Shown here: piece after piece, positions 10,601 to 21,058 of the stretch
How positions within the stretch are numbered: the first letter of the stretch is position 1
How the letters are laid out: every line of letters starts with the position of its first letter
DNA from: Blautia luti
GTDB taxonomy: Bacteria > Bacillota > Clostridia > Lachnospirales > Lachnospiraceae
DNA: 64,000 nt
Assembly: GCF_013304735.1 (NCBI RefSeq)
Contig: NZ_JAAITI010000008.1
Coordinates: 1 to 64,000 of the forward strand
Direction of reading: 5' to 3'
Translations under genes and position numbers: made by a program
The notes under the pieces: model-generated
What the model was told of the DNA's origin: nothing
The model's database searches: none
Seen by the model: only the letters and a program-made list of their open reading frames with translations

Positions 10601-13600
10601 GTGTGGAACTGGACAGTATCAGCGGTAGAATTGCAAAACTGCTTTACCCAGATGCCAATATCCAGATTAAAGGTTTTGAGAAGACAGATTATCCGAATGA
10701 TTTCTTCGATGTGGCAATCGGAAATGTGCCATTTGGAGCTTATAAAGTGAATGACAGGCAATATGACCGCTATAATTTTATGATTCACGATTATTTTCTG
10801 GCAAAGACAATCGACCAGTTGCGTCCGGGTGGTGTGGCAGCTTTGATCACAACAAAAGGAACCATGGATAAAGCATCACCGGAAGTCCGAAAGTATCTGG
10901 CAGAACGTGCCGATCTCCTTGGAGCCATCCGCCTGCCGAACACAGCATTCAAAGCAAATGCAGGAACGGAAGTCAGTGCAGATATTTTATTCTTCCAGAA
11001 GCGTGACAGCATGACAAAAGAGATGCCGGAGTGGGTGAATCTTGGAAGTGATGCCAATGGAATTACGGTCAATCAGTATTTTGCAGACCATCCGGAAATG
11101 ATTCTGGGTGAGATGAAAGAGGTATCCGGTCCGTATGGTATGGAAACAACCTGTATGCCGATAGAAGGTGCTGATCTTGAAGTCCAGCTTGCAGAAGCTG
11201 TCAGGAATATTCATGGAAATATGGCACCTGCAGTTGATGTGGATGCAGAACTGGATGATGTACCAGAGAGTATCCCGGCAGATCCGAATGTTCGTAATTA
11301 CAGTTATGCGGTTGTAGATGATCAGGTATATTACCGTGTTAACTCTCTGATGAATCAGGTAAAGATGCCTGCCGCTACTGCAGAACGTGTAAAAGGTATG
11401 GTGGAGATCCGAGACACGGTGCGTGAACTGATTGCCATGCAGATGGAAGAATCCGTAACAGATGAAGAAATTCACAAACAGCAGGAGAAATTGAATCAAG
11501 TATATGATGCTTACACAGCAAAGTATGGAGTCATCGGAAGTAATGCAAACAAGCGGGCGTTTTCTGATGACGCTTCTTATTGTCTGTTGTGTTCTCTGGA
11601 AGACCTGAACGAAGATGGAACATTGAAGCGAAAAGCAGACATGTTTACGAAACGAACCATCAAAAAGGCAGTGGCGGTAACCAGTGTGGAAACTGCGACA
11701 GAAGCCTTAGCATTATCATTGAATGAAAGAGCAAAGGTGGATCTGTCCTATATGGCACAGCTGACAGGAAAGACAGAAGAAAAAATCACGGAGGAACTGG
11801 TTGGAGTTATATTTAAGAACCCACTGACAGACCAGTGGGAGAGTGGAGATGAGTATTTATCTGGAAATGTCAGGGAGAAGTTAAACACAGCAAGAACCTT
11901 TGCAGAGAATCACCCGGAATTCACACCGAATGTCCGTGCATTGGAAGCAGTTCAGCCAAGAGAACTGGAAGCATCTGAAATCGAAGTAAGGATTGGGGCA
12001 ACCTGGATTGAACCATCGGATTATCAGGACTTTATGAGGGAACTGCTTCATACTCCGTGGTATCTTGCACAGAAGGAGATACAGGTAAAATATTCTGAGG
12101 TGAATGGTGAGTGGCGGATTACCGGGAAAAATGCAGACAGTCCAAGAAATGCGTTTGCCTATGCAACGTATGGAACCGAGAGGGCAAATGCTTACCGGAT
12201 TCTGGAAGATACACTGAATCTGAAAGATGTTCGTATCTATGATAAGAGTGTCAATGAAAATGGGGATGAGATTCGTGTCCTCAATAAAAAAGAAACTATG
12301 CTGGCATCACAGAAACAGGATGCCATGAAAGCAGCATTTAAGGATTGGATTTTCAAAGATCAACAGAGACGTGAAAGACTGGTAAGAGTTTATAATGAAC
12401 GGTTTAACAGTATCCGTCCCCGTGAATACGATGGCAGTCATCTGACTTTCCCAGGAATGAACCCGGAAATTGAACTTCGCCCACATCAGAAAAATGCTGT
12501 CGCACATCAGCTTTACGGGGATAATGTGCTTCTGGCTCATGTAGTAGGAGCTGGGAAGACCTACGAGATGGTAGCGGCTGCAATGGAGAGCAAACGTCTG
12601 GGATTATCACAAAAGAATCTATTTGTCGTGCCGAACCATCTGACAGAGCAGTGGGGAGCCGAGTTCCTGCAGTTATATCCGGGAGCCAATATCCTGGTGG
12701 CAACCAAGAAAGATTTTGAACCGGCGAACCGGAAAAAGTTCTGTGCCAGAATCGCTATGGGAAACTATGATGCGATTATCATCGGTCATTCCCAGTTTGA
12801 GCGTATCCCAATCTCTGATGAGAGGCAGGAAGCCATGCTGCGGAAGCAGATTGACGATCTGGAAATCGCAATCCAGAGTGCAAGATATGAGCAGGATGGC
12901 GGCCGCTATACGGTAAAGCAGATTGAAAAGACCAGAAAAACGCTGATGACAAGACTGGAGAAGCTGAATCAGAAAGAGAAAAAGGATAATGTAGTTACCT
13001 TTGAAGAACTGGGAGTGGATCATCTGTATGTAGACGAGGCACACAGTTATAAAAATGCGTTCCTTTATACAAAAATGAGAAATGTAGCCGGAATTGCCCA
13101 GAACGAAGCACAGAAATCAGCAGATATGTTTAATAAATGTCAGTATCTGGATGAGATTACCGGTGGAAAAGGCATTACCTTTGCAACGGGCACACCGATC
13201 AGCAACAGCATGACGGAACTTTATGTCATGCAGAGATATCTGCAGAACAGCAAATTACAGAATATGGGCTTGGGATTATTTGATTCCTGGGCATCCACGT
13301 TTGGAGAGGTTGTGACCAGCATTGAACTTGCACCGGAAGGAACCGGATACCGAGCAAAATCCAGATTCGCCAGATTCTATAATATCCCGGAACTGATGAA
13401 TATGTTCAAGGAGATTGCAGATATCAAGACTTCGGATCAGTTGAATCTTCCAGTACCGGAAGCGGAATACGAAACTGTAGTATTGAAACCAACAGAACAG
13501 CAGAAAGAAATCGTAGCAAGCCTAGGAGAGCGTGCGGAAGTGGTAAGAAACGGTGGCGTAGATGCTAGTGTAGACAATATGCTGAAAATTACCAATGACG

Positions 13601-15027
13601 GAAGAAAACTGGCACTGGATCAGCGATTGGTCAATGAACTATTGCCAGACGATCCGGGCAGTAAAGTGTCGGTCTGTGCAGAAAAAAGCTATGAAATCTG
13701 GAAAGATACAGTTGTACAGAAATCGGCGCAGATCATTTTTTGTGACTTGAGCACACCGAAAGGCGATGGCAGTTTCAATGTTTACGATGACTTGAAACAG
13801 AAGCTGATGGCGAAAGGTGTACCGGAAAAAGAAATTGCATTCATTCATGATGCAAATACCGAAGCAAAGAAGACGGAGCTGTTTGGAAAAGTAAAATCTG
13901 GGCAGGTTCGTTTTTTGATTGGTTCAACAGCAAAGATGGGTGCCGGTACCAACGTGCAGGATCGTCTGATTGCTCTGCATCATCTGGATATTGGCTGGAA
14001 ACCGTCTGATCTGGAGCAGAGGGAAGGACGTATCATCCGGCAGGGAAATCACAATAAAAAGGTTTATATCTTTCGGTATGTGACAGAATCCACCTTCGAC
14101 AGCTACATGTGGCAGTTGATCGAAAATAAACAGAAGTTCATCTCCCAGATTATGACGAGCAAAGCACCGGTCAGAAGCTGCGAAGATGTGGACGAAGCGG
14201 CACTGTCCTATGCAGAGGTTAAGGCACTGGCAACTGGAAATCCGGCAGTAAAAGAAAAGATGGCACTGGACGTGGATGTGGCAAAACTGAAACTTTTAAA
14301 AGCCAATCACATGAATAACCAGTACCGTCTGGAAGATGATATTGCAAGAAATTTTCCACAGCAGATTGCAAAATTGACCGAGACTATTGATAGCTACAAA
14401 GCGGATATTGCCCATTATCAGGAGCATAAAATCACAGATCCAGAACAGTTTTCCATGGAGATCAGCGGCAAAGTATTTACAGAAAAGAAAGAAGCAGGAG
14501 CGGCACTACTGGCAGTCTGCAAGGACATGAAAGCAGTCGATGCAGCAATGGATATCGGAAACTATCAGGGATTCAACATGAGAATCCAGTTCGACAGCTG
14601 GAGTAAGGAGTTTATCCTGTCTGTGAAGCATGAATCGGTATCGAAAGTTCATCTGGGAGCAGATGCCCTGGGAAATATCACCCGTATCAATAATCTTCTG
14701 GAAAGCTATCCGGAGAAACTGGCAGAAGCGGAGCAACGATTGGAAACGGTACAGGAGCAGCTTACAAATGCCAAAGAGGAAGTTGGAAAGCCATTCACAA
14801 AAGAAGAGGAACTGAACCAGAAACTGGAGCGACTGTCAGAACTAAATGCCCTTCTTAATATGGATGAACGGGAAGACACAGAAGCAGAGCAGTCAGAATC
14901 GAAAGAGAAAGAAGAACGACCGGCACGTGGTTCTATCCATGAGAAATTGCAGATTTATAAAGAAAAAAGCCAGCGGGAAAGCGAGAATGGCAGGGAAGAT
15001 AGAAAAAGGGACTTCGGTCTGGAATAA
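7696..15027 (+). CDS. Giant ArdC-like/DNA methylase/SNF2-type helicase of conjugative element
   Basis: 2443 residues. Residues ~1-120 resemble the ArdC-type N-terminal region ([19 protein letters not shown], then [16 protein letters not shown]). Residues ~275-410 are a low-complexity polar linker that overlaps tnpV in another frame. A methylase core has motif I near residue 946 ([12 protein letters not shown]) and an NPPY-like GNVPFG at 1009-1014. The helicase core has Walker A VVGAGKT at 1616-1622, DEAH at 1780-1783 and a late [20 protein letters not shown] segment typical of SNF2-like helicases. A coiled coil precedes the [13 protein letters not shown] tail. Proteins of this build occur in many Firmicutes ICEs and are thought to process or protect transferred DNA. 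All catalytic motifs look intact. Confidence 0.88.
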   Translation: MANKLYAMELLTEEVAKDVAANPQEWMRFLNTASRLYRYTFPEQLLIYAQRPGATAVASMEIWNQKMYRWIKKGSKGIALIDNTSGPKTKLRYVFDVQDTYKVKNLGRDPQLWNLNPEGEQLVADYLQERLALEATEGGLAEVLHQAAEESVQAWLPDAFDELQMDVAGTFLEDLDEQNQKVEFRELMTNSVWYVLLNRCGLDVQEYLDAEDFRHITDFNQLKVIGHLGSSVNEISRPVLMQIGRYVLNDLEKDLKTVAKEKEVAYNEFNTLIRESKTRNTEDRGENKEETEHERDHLQPEWRVPDSGYQSGGDERNDREVRIDEERVSEKPQSSQIQHSDLTEPSGQSSDGNRQPGKAESRQPDVRTSGEKPGTGQNGRRDGMDQTHEPDQSTGRGTGNSGDYLQLSLFPTEEEQLGEIRKAVAALEQPAAFLISDEVVDDILRTGSGQKNTLFHITARLIEGLDNEEMQNFLKEEYETGGKGFTIDGQKISIWYDNDGIRIRRGDSARRNFDRMVTWEEAADRIRDMYEDRSYVDNLISNNAIEQEQEEMTNLLALHFRDTSRNREEQQSYSDWQDVVREAWTDSAEADAIAHRFEWLQKDMDENPEDYRRWEIQHNPEYFQRFQDLQRERSWVDQKFTVERPALSFITQDEIDAVLRRGGITAGGRNRIYEYFMEHHDIKDAAEFLKNEYGTGGAAPGIPGAYESDASHDAKGLKLAKGKIGSPDVEVLLKWNKVAERVRQLIRTDDFLSPEELEKYEERQEAQRQADLEGAQQALEVEQEGSDQQEIREENQEPSEVETQPEAVEDAEKKEDITPEQSDIPATNFHITDDELGQGTPKEKFRANIMAIQLLKKCEEENRNATPDEQEILSRYVGWGGLADAFDETKSAWETEYLELKTVLTPEEYAAARASTLNAHYTQPIVIESMYQALENLGFTKGNILEPSMGVGNFFGMLPEKLNQSKLYGVELDSISGRIAKLLYPDANIQIKGFEKTDYPNDFFDVAIGNVPFGAYKVNDRQYDRYNFMIHDYFLAKTIDQLRPGGVAALITTKGTMDKASPEVRKYLAERADLLGAIRLPNTAFKANAGTEVSADILFFQKRDSMTKEMPEWVNLGSDANGITVNQYFADHPEMILGEMKEVSGPYGMETTCMPIEGADLEVQLAEAVRNIHGNMAPAVDVDAELDDVPESIPADPNVRNYSYAVVDDQVYYRVNSLMNQVKMPAATAERVKGMVEIRDTVRELIAMQMEESVTDEEIHKQQEKLNQVYDAYTAKYGVIGSNANKRAFSDDASYCLLCSLEDLNEDGTLKRKADMFTKRTIKKAVAVTSVETATEALALSLNERAKVDLSYMAQLTGKTEEKITEELVGVIFKNPLTDQWESGDEYLSGNVREKLNTARTFAENHPEFTPNVRALEAVQPRELEASEIEVRIGATWIEPSDYQDFMRELLHTPWYLAQKEIQVKYSEVNGEWRITGKNADSPRNAFAYATYGTERANAYRILEDTLNLKDVRIYDKSVNENGDEIRVLNKKETMLASQKQDAMKAAFKDWIFKDQQRRERLVRVYNERFNSIRPREYDGSHLTFPGMNPEIELRPHQKNAVAHQLYGDNVLLAHVVGAGKTYEMVAAAMESKRLGLSQKNLFVVPNHLTEQWGAEFLQLYPGANILVATKKDFEPANRKKFCARIAMGNYDAIIIGHSQFERIPISDERQEAMLRKQIDDLEIAIQSARYEQDGGRYTVKQIEKTRKTLMTRLEKLNQKEKKDNVVTFEELGVDHLYVDEAHSYKNAFLYTKMRNVAGIAQNEAQKSADMFNKCQYLDEITGGKGITFATGTPISNSMTELYVMQRYLQNSKLQNMGLGLFDSWASTFGEVVTSIELAPEGTGYRAKSRFARFYNIPELMNMFKEIADIKTSDQLNLPVPEAEYETVVLKPTEQQKEIVASLGERAEVVRNGGVDASVDNMLKITNDGRKLALDQRLVNELLPDDPGSKVSVCAEKSYEIWKDTVVQKSAQIIFCDLSTPKGDGSFNVYDDLKQKLMAKGVPEKEIAFIHDANTEAKKTELFGKVKSGQVRFLIGSTAKMGAGTNVQDRLIALHHLDIGWKPSDLEQREGRIIRQGNHNKKVYIFRYVTESTFDSYMWQLIENKQKFISQIMTSKAPVRSCEDVDEAALSYAEVKALATGNPAVKEKMALDVDVAKLKLLKANHMNNQYRLEDDIARNFPQQIAKLTETIDSYKADIAHYQEHKITDPEQFSMEISGKVFTEKKEAGAALLAVCKDMKAVDAAMDIGNYQGFNMRIQFDSWSKEFILSVKHESVSKVHLGADALGNITRINNLLESYPEKLAEAEQRLETVQEQLTNAKEEVGKPFTKEEELNQKLERLSELNALLNMDEREDTEAEQSESKEKEERPARGSIHEKLQIYKEKSQRESENGREDRKRDFGLE
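8573..8917 (+). CDS. tnpV: TnpV-like transposon protein, overprinted inside the helicase gene
   Basis: 114 codons in the +1-type frame entirely inside the helicase gene. The start is chosen because an ideal AAGGAGG lies 9 bases upstream of the ATG. The product starts [20 protein letters not shown], continues [19 protein letters not shown], has [14 protein letters not shown] in the middle and ends [17 protein letters not shown]. This is the length and pattern of TnpV proteins encoded on clostridial transposons, whose function is unknown. The helicase frame over the same bases is a disordered Gly/Ser/Gln/Arg linker with no domain, as expected if TnpV is the constrained frame. Confidence 0.72.
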   Translation: MREITYSQNGEYQIPDISLEETRGTIGKYGLMRKEYLRNHKVARFNILTLQNRLDSHLMEIDSQARQRVDNLMSELLEKNPAPDKMADGMAWTRHMNQIKAQAEELVIQEIIYN

Positions 15028-15041
15028 GAAAACAGGAAAGA

Positions 15042-15082
15042 TGGCATAATTTGGTAGAAAGAATGTTCTGCCGGTTATGCCA
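15042..15082 (+). promoter_or_regulatory. Intergenic hairpin
   Basis: TGGCATAA ... TTATGCCA outer stem with an inner GGTAGAA/TTCTGCC stem, between the helicase stop and the ribosome binding site of the next gene. It may be an attenuator or an mRNA stabiliser. Confidence 0.45.
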
Positions 15083-15108
15083 CTTTTGGGAATACAGGAG
15101 GAACTTAT

Positions 15109-17859
15109 ATGGCGAGAAACATGATAACAGGAATAGAAACGCAGAAAATGCAGGAATATACACAGGAACAAATAGACCGTGCAGAACACATGGGAATAGC
15201 AATTCCAGCGGACGTAAAAGAACAGATTTTTGAATATGCAAATCTGGTTGGCGAAGAAGAGAAAGTAAGGACGCTGGTAAGAAATCTGGCAGATGCAGTC
15301 AATCGGTCAGATGAAGATAGAGTAGAGGAACTTCTGGATGATGCCCAAATGGATATTCAGGACTTACCAGATCCAACCATAGGCAAGCTGGAACTTCGGG
15401 ATTATGGATATACAGCAGAGGATATGGTGCCGCTTAGAAAAGCAGCAGCCCTGGATTATCACAGAATGGGTTCTAAAATCTATTGCCTGGGTAGTGATGG
15501 CAGCAAGGGAGAGTATGCAAGTAAAGAAATGATACAGGCACATGAAGGGCTGTTTGGCATGGAATCACAGATGTGGGAACGGATAAGGGATCAGGATCTG
15601 GATTATGCAGATGAAGATTTTGGAGCATTTCAGGAGCCGATGAATGTGATTGGACAGGAAGAAGCTCTGAAATTATATGATGCCGGAGCAGATATCTATC
15701 TGATTACCAATTTTTCATCACCAATCTATGTTACAGAGCGAATGGAGATTGAACGAGGTCCGGAGCATTATCAGATGTCTACAGAAGAACTGGAACGATT
15801 CCGCAATTTGGAATGGGAGATGCAGAAATATCCGCAGATTCAGTCTTTGAAAGAGGCAAATCTGCTATTAGGGACAAGACGAACATTCGGTATTTATCAA
15901 ATAAGAGATGGTTTGCCAGGTGAAAACTATGCGTTTATGAATATGAGCTTCATTGAAAGTCACGGGATGCAGATTAAAAAAGAAGACTATGAACTGGTCT
16001 ATGTGGGAGAATTATTTGGAAATATGTCGCTAGATGATATATTTGAACGATTCAACATCGACAGACCAGAAGACTTTCGAGGACATTCCCTGTCTGTCAG
16101 TGATATCGTAGTTCTGAATGAGGGGGGAAAGGTAACCGCTCATTTTGTAGACAGTATCAGTTTTGAACAGCTAGATTCTTTCCTGAATCTGGAAGAACAG
16201 GTTCTTAGTGAACTGGCATATGAGGTAGGAGAACGTTACTTTGCTATTCAGAGAACAGAAGGAGGATATGATTATTCCTTTTACGATGAAGATTTCCGCC
16301 TGATGGATGGTGGCGTCTATGAAAATGGTGAAATTTCTATTGAAGAAGCGGCAGAGGAACTTTTGGAAGACGAAGGATGGACTGGAGAACGCATCCGTGG
16401 GGATTATGATCAGTTGATGGAAAAGGTAGAAGAAATGGATGAGGTTGTAATGGCAGAGATTCAGAAAAGCCAGGGCGAATATAAGCCATTGGCAAAGGTA
16501 GAAGAACTGGAAGAGGCAAATTATAACATGATTGATAATGTCCTCAATAATATGCCACCGAAGAAAGAACCGTATCTGGAATACTTTGCCGCAGAATGTG
16601 ATGAGTTCCATGATATGGGAGCTTATGAAAAAAGTACCGATGTTAATCAGATTGCTGCGGTTTATGAAAAATATAGGGAGAATCCTGAGAATGCCTATCG
16701 AGTATGCAGTATGGGGATTATCTATCGTGATCCGGAAGACAGTTACTATGATGATGCTGAATTTGCAATCGTAAAAGGAAATACAGTACTTGGAAATCTG
16801 ATGGACGATGTTCGATTTTATGGAGAACTTGCACTGATACGGGAAGGGATTGAGAAAATTCATGATGCATTGCCGGACTATAAGTATGTACCAATGCGGG
16901 ATGTTCGGGAAGCAATGTATCCAGAGAAGATGACCACAGAACAGTTGGCAGAGGCATTGGATGAGATTGCAGAAGCTTTTGATCCGTATGAGTATCGAGA
17001 TAATGTGGAGACGGGAGAAAATACGGTACAAGAGGTGATGTTGGATTTGCAGAGTGGCAATACACATTCTTATATTTCTTATCTGAAGGATATTGTAGAC
17101 GAAGAATGTGACCAGTCTGTGCGTGCAGGTGTATTGATTGAAAGACTGAAAGTCTATGAGCCGGAGTTTCCAAAGAATCTGGAACCAATGGTGTATGTAA
17201 ACTATTGTGAAGAAAGTGCTCTCATGAATCCAAGATGTCAGAAGTTATCCGAGCTGGATGCAAAAACAGCAGAAATGGATAAAGAATGGTATGCAAAACG
17301 TGATTCGAAGACAGAGGAACCTACAAAAATCACAAAGATATATGTGACTGTATATTATGCGGAAAAAGGTGAACAGATGCTGCATCATTTCAAGAAGTCA
17401 ATAGATATTGGAAATGGACATGGCGGTATTGTGAGTCAGTTGAAGTATGATAATGAAATGAAGCTTACAGATGAGTATTGGATCAATTACCAGAAAGGTA
17501 AAGGAAGTGAAGAGTTCCAAAAATATATGGAAGATCTGACAGACATGCAGAATCATGTGCTTCCGTATCTGCAGAGCTTTTGCAATCTGGAAGAAAAAGG
17601 TGTGAAAGAGAGACGAGAACAGCAGATAACGGAAAGAAATGAAGGAAGAGCAGATGAGCGGGGAACAAGTACCGAAGCGAATGCAGTGGTCAAGGATGCA
17701 GGAAAAGCAGATAGGAAACAGGTACAACAGAAGCAGGCGGTAGTTGGAAAAGATAAGAAATTATCCATTCATGAACGGCTTGAGATTAATAAGAGGATTA
17801 TTCAAGAAAAGCAGGGAAAAGATAAGCCGGAGAGAGGGGCTGATCGGGGTGTGAGATAA
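15109..17859 (+). CDS. YodL-domain/DUF4316-type large element protein
   Basis: 916 residues with a CAGGAGGAA ribosome binding site. The N-terminal third has a short helical region and acidic segments. Around residues 263-330 there is a YodL-like stretch (FGIYQIRDGLPGENYAFMNM, then EDYELVYVGEL), followed by DIVVLNEGGKVTAHFVDSIS, as in the YodL/DUF4316 proteins that accompany ICE helicases. The last ~100 residues are charged and end with LSIHERLEINKRIIQEKQ, echoing the tails of the two upstream large proteins. Enzymatic function is unknown; it is presumed to act with the helicase during transfer or as an anti-defence factor (inference). Confidence 0.7.
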   Translation: MARNMITGIETQKMQEYTQEQIDRAEHMGIAIPADVKEQIFEYANLVGEEEKVRTLVRNLADAVNRSDEDRVEELLDDAQMDIQDLPDPTIGKLELRDYGYTAEDMVPLRKAAALDYHRMGSKIYCLGSDGSKGEYASKEMIQAHEGLFGMESQMWERIRDQDLDYADEDFGAFQEPMNVIGQEEALKLYDAGADIYLITNFSSPIYVTERMEIERGPEHYQMSTEELERFRNLEWEMQKYPQIQSLKEANLLLGTRRTFGIYQIRDGLPGENYAFMNMSFIESHGMQIKKEDYELVYVGELFGNMSLDDIFERFNIDRPEDFRGHSLSVSDIVVLNEGGKVTAHFVDSISFEQLDSFLNLEEQVLSELAYEVGERYFAIQRTEGGYDYSFYDEDFRLMDGGVYENGEISIEEAAEELLEDEGWTGERIRGDYDQLMEKVEEMDEVVMAEIQKSQGEYKPLAKVEELEEANYNMIDNVLNNMPPKKEPYLEYFAAECDEFHDMGAYEKSTDVNQIAAVYEKYRENPENAYRVCSMGIIYRDPEDSYYDDAEFAIVKGNTVLGNLMDDVRFYGELALIREGIEKIHDALPDYKYVPMRDVREAMYPEKMTTEQLAEALDEIAEAFDPYEYRDNVETGENTVQEVMLDLQSGNTHSYISYLKDIVDEECDQSVRAGVLIERLKVYEPEFPKNLEPMVYVNYCEESALMNPRCQKLSELDAKTAEMDKEWYAKRDSKTEEPTKITKIYVTVYYAEKGEQMLHHFKKSIDIGNGHGGIVSQLKYDNEMKLTDEYWINYQKGKGSEEFQKYMEDLTDMQNHVLPYLQSFCNLEEKGVKERREQQITERNEGRADERGTSTEANAVVKDAGKADRKQVQQKQAVVGKDKKLSIHERLEINKRIIQEKQGKDKPERGADRGVR

Positions 17860-17883
17860 GTATAATATTATAATTCTAATGAA

Positions 17884-17916
17884 GGATGTAGGGAGTCAAT
17901 CCCTGCATCCTTTTTT
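17884..17916 (+). terminator. Rho-independent terminator ending the ICE gene block
   Basis: GGATGTAGGGA / TCCCTGCATCC (one G-U pair) with a GTCAA loop and a TTTTTT run, 25 bases after the previous stop. The group II intron starts 5 bases after the T-run. Confidence 0.9.
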
Positions 17917-17920
17917 AATG

Positions 17921-18930
17921 GTGCGCCTTGCGGCGCACGTTTCTAACGGGTGAAAGTCCCTAATCCGCCCTAGTAGTGGGAAGGATACAGCCAAGACCAA
18001 GGGTGTCCTTTTCATAGCAACGACTATGATTAACGCAAGGGGAATCTGAAGGAAGGCGGAGGCAAATCTCCGGTCTGACGAACAGAAATCACATGAGGCT
18101 ACAGTTAAGGATAAGGTTGCCATACAAACTGAAGTCCAATAACTACTCGGAATTAACTGTGGTAGATGTGGCAGATATGTGGAGAGAAAGAAACGTGTGG
18201 TACCAAGGGAGGTCTTGTCAGCAAGTGGAAACAGAGTATGAAACTTGTAGTAACAACGAATGGCAAGAAGTCAGCAGAGGTCATAGTACCATTGTGGTTG
18301 CAAACATAATGGGAAGGACTGAACTTTAGGAGATGTGAGTAAATGAATGTAACCAAAGATGGAATTAAGGACAGACAACTTCATATTGAGGACTATCTGC
18401 AAATGGTATCTGCGGAACAGAAAGAGTATGCAGAAGTGTCCGCCCATCAGAGGATTGCTGAAAACAACGACATCATCACAGATTTTCAAACGGACAGACT
18501 GATGGAAAAGATTTTATCAAATGACAATCTTAATCAAGCATACAAGAAGGTAAAATCCAATAAAGGAGCAGGCGGAGTTGATGGGATGAGCGTGGATGAA
18601 CTTCTATCGTTTCTCAGAAACAACGGAGTGCAACTGAAACAACAGTTAATGGATGGTAAATATAAACCCAATCCAGTCCGAAGGGTAGAAATACCCAAAG
18701 AAACAAAAGGCGAGTTCAGAAAACTGGGAGTACCAACGGTAGTTGACCGTGTTTTTCAACAGGCAATTACACAAGTACTTTCTCCAATTTATGAAGAACA
18801 GTTTTCAGAAAACAGTTATGGCTTTCGCCCAGGCAGAGGTGCACACGATGCACTAAAGCAATGCCAGACAAATGTAAACGATGGTTACGGATATGTGGTA
18901 GATATGGATTTGGAGAAATTCTTTGATACT
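17921..18930 (+). mobile_element. Truncated group II intron
   Basis: Starts GTGCG at 17921 right behind a terminator, with GGGTGAAAGTCCC and other ribozyme-like segments before the reverse-transcriptase gene at 18343. Homology to intron RTs stops near 18930, so RT catalytic, maturase and domain V-VI sequences are missing and it cannot splice or move alone. Insertion just 3' of a terminator is the known site preference of bacterial class C introns; the class assignment here is inference. The non-coding stretch 17921-18342 is the 5' ribozyme part. Confidence 0.75.
18343..18930 (+). pseudogene. Group II intron reverse transcriptase/maturase, N-terminal fragment
   Basis: The product reads LMEKILSNDNLNQAYKKVKS and NKGAGGVDGMSVDELLSFLR, then the RT palm start YVVDMDLEKFFDTV, all typical of LtrA-type intron RTs. 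It breaks immediately after FFDTV, before the YADD catalytic motif, thumb and maturase domain. The frame runs on 13 foreign codons to a stop at 18975. A full-length family member is 420-600 residues; about 196 remain. Confidence 0.85.
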
Positions 18931-18932
18931 GT

Positions 18933-19180
18933 ATGCCAAGTGGTTTCCCGGATGACAGAGAAAGTGCTGCAGTAAACAGTGTGGTAAAAGATAGGGCATC
19001 ATTTGTTGAGTACATAGCGTTTGTACTTGGTGATGATTATGTAGCATCTATGCTTGAAGGAAAGCAGATGGGAGAATCCGGCTTTTTTGCCAATTCGAGT
19101 GATGCAATGCCGGCACTCTATGAAAAGATGTTAAAGACATCTGTAGAAGGGCCGGAAAGAATAAAAGACATTGTCCTCTC
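18933..19180 (+). pseudogene. Internal or 3' fragment of an unrecognised gene
   Basis: Directly joined to the broken intron. The frame from ATG 18933 reads GFPDDRESAAVNSVVKDRAS and then ASFVEYIAFVLGDDYVASML, which looks like genuine protein up to about YEKMLKTSVEGPERIKDI. It then changes to low-quality sequence (SAPFAPYPFGRW...) running to a stop at 19310, marking another junction near 19180. The ATG has no good ribosome binding site, so this is probably the remains of the gene interrupted by the rearrangement. I do not recognise the family. Confidence 0.5.
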
Positions 19181-19256
19181 TGCCCCTTTCGCTCCGTACC
19201 CGTTCGGGAGATGGCTCTTGAGTGCGCTTTTCAGAAAAAAGTTGAAAAAAGCAAAA

Positions 19257-19287
19257 TGCGCCCGTCCGCAAGACGCGGACGGGCGCA
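19257..19287 (-). terminator. Perfect 13-bp hairpin
   Basis: TGCGCCCGTCCGC-AAGAC-GCGGACGGGCGCA. A T-rich run (ATTTTGCTTTTTT) follows when read on the minus strand, so it would stop minus-strand transcription. Confidence 0.65.
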
Positions 19288-19310
19288 AAGGAAATGTAAG
19301 CAGTAGCTAA

Positions 19311-19526
19311 ATGTATTGACAGTTCACATTCATAGCCGGAATATCCCGCTTGCGGAGCATAGCTTTTTTTGACCGCAAAGCATTAGGCGGGTTACAGTAA
19401 ATAAAAATGGACACGGCGATACCTCCCCGATACCGCCGTATCCTTAAAAAAGGGCGACTTTAATACACTACCCGCAATCCATTCTATAATAGGGAACAGC
19501 GGCTTTTGCGCAATATTAAATAAAAA
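19311..19526. other. Tn916-like non-coding stretch
   Basis: No gene is seen. It contains the TCATAGCCGGAATAT element shared with 44316 and an imperfect hairpin at about 19411-19445 (GGACACGGCG / CGCCGTATCC). Confidence 0.5.
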
Positions 19527-19569
19527 AGCCGATAACACATAGGTTTTTTGACCTAATGCGTTATCGGCT
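19527..19569 (-). terminator. Terminator of the methyltransferase operon
   Basis: AGCCGATAAC-x-CATAGG / CCTAATG-x-GTTATCGGCT with a GGCTTTTTTATT run on the minus strand, 28 bases beyond the stop of the 19597 gene. Confidence 0.88.
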
Positions 19570-19596
19570 CTGCGTCTATGCGTCTGGCACTTTTAA

Positions 19597-20580
19597 TCAT
19601 TTTTTTTTGAATTTATTATATGTGTTAGCTAACTGTCCACAAGCCGCGTTAATCTCTCTGCCATGAGAAACTCTCATAGTAACTTCAAGTCCTGCTTGCT
19701 CTAATTGATGTTTGAATGCAACTATTTCCCGTTTCTGTGGTGCTTTAATTCTTGAATTGCTTGTTGGGTTGTATTGTAACACGTTAATCATAACTTTTTT
19801 GCCCCGAAACCATTTTGCAAGTTGTCTTACATCTGAGGGCCGGTCATTTATACCCGGTAAAAGCAAATACGCAAAGACAATTTTGCGATTATGCCTTTCA
19901 GAATAGGATAAGGCTTGCTTAACAACATCTTCAATAGCATATATGCGCATGTGAGGAATAATACGATTTCTTGCAGATTGTGTTGCTGCGTGTAAAGATA
20001 TTGTCAACTGAATTTTAAGATGTTCCTCGCGCAATTTTTTTAATTGATCGACCGGACCAACTGTTGATATGGTAATGCCGTCGGTTGGAAAGTTGAGCCC
20101 ATATCTATCTCGGAGAATATGGATTGCTTTTATCAAGTTGTCATAATTGAATAAAGGCTCTCCCATACCCATAAAAACGATACGGTTTACTTTTCGACGC
20201 AACAATATAATCTGTTGTACGATTTCTGACGATGTTAGATTACGAACAAAGCCATTTCGCCCGGACTCACAAAAAATACAACCAACAGGACAACCGACTT
20301 GTGTGCTCACGCAAACAGTTCCACCATCTCGCCGCTTGATAAAAACCGTTTCAATGTATTTGTTGTCTTTCAGTTCGTAAACATACTTTTCAGTATCACT
20401 GCTTTTGCAAATATTTTTTACCAACATTGATAGATTTTTTTTGCGTGGTAATTGCTTATATAATTCTTCATATAAGGCTTTTGCTTCATTCTCGCCAATA
20501 ACTTCCGACATTTCTTTGTAAGTAAATCCGTATGGATCATTCCGTACTTCCGCAGGCGTATATTTAGGTAAACGTTTCAT
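19597..20580 (-). CDS. RlmN/Cfr-family radical-SAM rRNA methyltransferase
   Basis: 327 residues with an AGAAAGGA ribosome binding site. It has the CxxxCxxC 4Fe-4S motif (Cys97, Cys101, Cys104 in QVGCPVGCIFC), the GMGEPL motif, a SLHAA segment and the late GREINAACGQL, whose Cys314 corresponds to the essential methyl-transfer cysteine of RlmN and Cfr. The family methylates A2503 of 23S rRNA: RlmN at C2 as housekeeping, Cfr at C8 giving resistance to several ribosome-targeting drugs. GEPL favours the RlmN side, but the mobile context and attenuator leader suggest an acquired resistance-type role (inference). It is the second gene of an operon with the KTR protein, 16 bases apart. Confidence 0.85.
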   Translation of the reverse strand: MKRLPKYTPAEVRNDPYGFTYKEMSEVIGENEAKALYEELYKQLPRKKNLSMLVKNICKSSDTEKYVYELKDNKYIETVFIKRRDGGTVCVSTQVGCPVGCIFCESGRNGFVRNLTSSEIVQQIILLRRKVNRIVFMGMGEPLFNYDNLIKAIHILRDRYGLNFPTDGITISTVGPVDQLKKLREEHLKIQLTISLHAATQSARNRIIPHMRIYAIEDVVKQALSYSERHNRKIVFAYLLLPGINDRPSDVRQLAKWFRGKKVMINVLQYNPTSNSRIKAPQKREIVAFKHQLEQAGLEVTMRVSHGREINAACGQLANTYNKFKKK

Positions 20581-20596
20581 TTTTATATCCTTTCTT

Positions 20597-20782
20597 CTAA
20601 ATAATAAAAGTTTGTTTTTCTGTATTTTTGATTACAATCTCTAATTTTTCTACATCAATGATATGCGTCAATTTGCATTTAGGGCAGAAAAGAGGAAAAT
20701 CTTTTAATACAGTATTATGAAATACTTGAACTCTCGTCTTTCCGTTACAAATCGGACATTTTATCCAATATTTTTTAAGCAT
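20597..20782 (-). CDS. Cysteine-rich KTR-domain protein
   Basis: 61 residues with two zinc-ribbon knuckles: Cys9/Cys12 in CPICNGKTRVQ and Cys33/Cys36 in FPLFCPKC. This is the small KTR protein usually found next to tet(M) in Tn916 relatives (Orf6 type); function unknown, probably Zn-binding. The ribosome binding site is AAAGGACGAG. It is first in the operon with the methyltransferase. Unlike Tn916, the neighbouring resistance-type gene is an rRNA methyltransferase rather than a ribosome-protection factor. Confidence 0.85.
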   Translation of the reverse strand: MLKKYWIKCPICNGKTRVQVFHNTVLKDFPLFCPKCKLTHIIDVEKLEIVIKNTEKQTFII

Positions 20783-20811
20783 TATATTTCACTCGTCCTT
20801 TTTACACAAAA

Positions 20812-20852
20812 AAATGCAGGTCAATCCTCAACATGAGCATTGACCTGCATTT
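20812..20852 (-). terminator. Second attenuator hairpin before the KTR/methyltransferase operon
   Basis: A perfect 14-bp stem (AAATGCAGGTCAAT / ATTGACCTGCATTT) followed on the minus strand by a long T-run, placed between the promoter and the first gene. Transcription must read through it to express the operon. Confidence 0.85.
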
Positions 20853-20948
20853 ATAATGCACAGAGCAGTACAACAAAACTAAGGCATAGCTTGCACTATG
20901 TCTATACTATATCTATACGTCGTTAGTTTTTTGTATAGCATCCGCAAA

Positions 20949-21007
20949 ATAAGCATGACAAAAAAGCCCATGTTGAAAATGGGAAAATCCTTTTTTTCAA
21001 TGCTTAT
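20949..21007 (-). promoter_or_regulatory. tet(M)-type transcription attenuator
   Basis: On the minus strand CCCAT-TTTCAAC-ATGGG followed by CTTTTTTG forms an intrinsic terminator (20960-20983). An enclosing repeat ATAAGCAT / ATGCTTAT (20949-20956 and 21000-21007) overlaps the end of the leader peptide codons, so ribosome position on the leader could switch the fold. This is the known logic of tet(M), Erm and ABC-F leaders. Confidence 0.75.
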
Positions 21008-21030
21008 CTAATACGCATGCTATGCAACAT
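21004..21030 (-). CDS. Leader peptide MLHSMRIR
   Basis: Eight codons plus stop, read ATG TTG CAT AGC ATG CGT ATT AGA TAA. An excellent AAAGGAGG lies 8 bases upstream, far stronger than chance for so short a frame. It sits between the promoter and the attenuator. Ribosome stalling on this peptide by a translation inhibitor would plausibly relieve termination and turn on the KTR and methyltransferase genes. Confidence 0.72.
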   Translation of the reverse strand: MLHSMRIR

Positions 21031-21058
21031 AAACGCCGCCTCCTTTTACATAAATTTT

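Noticed and set aside
15051-15233. Small plus-strand frame overlapping the start of the 15109 gene
   Set aside because: No ribosome binding site, and it runs through the hairpin and the real start of the larger gene.
16171-17067. Long minus-strand open frame (298 codons) inside the YodL-type gene
   Set aside because: Hydrophobic nonsense composition opposite a well-supported gene; shadow of its codon use.
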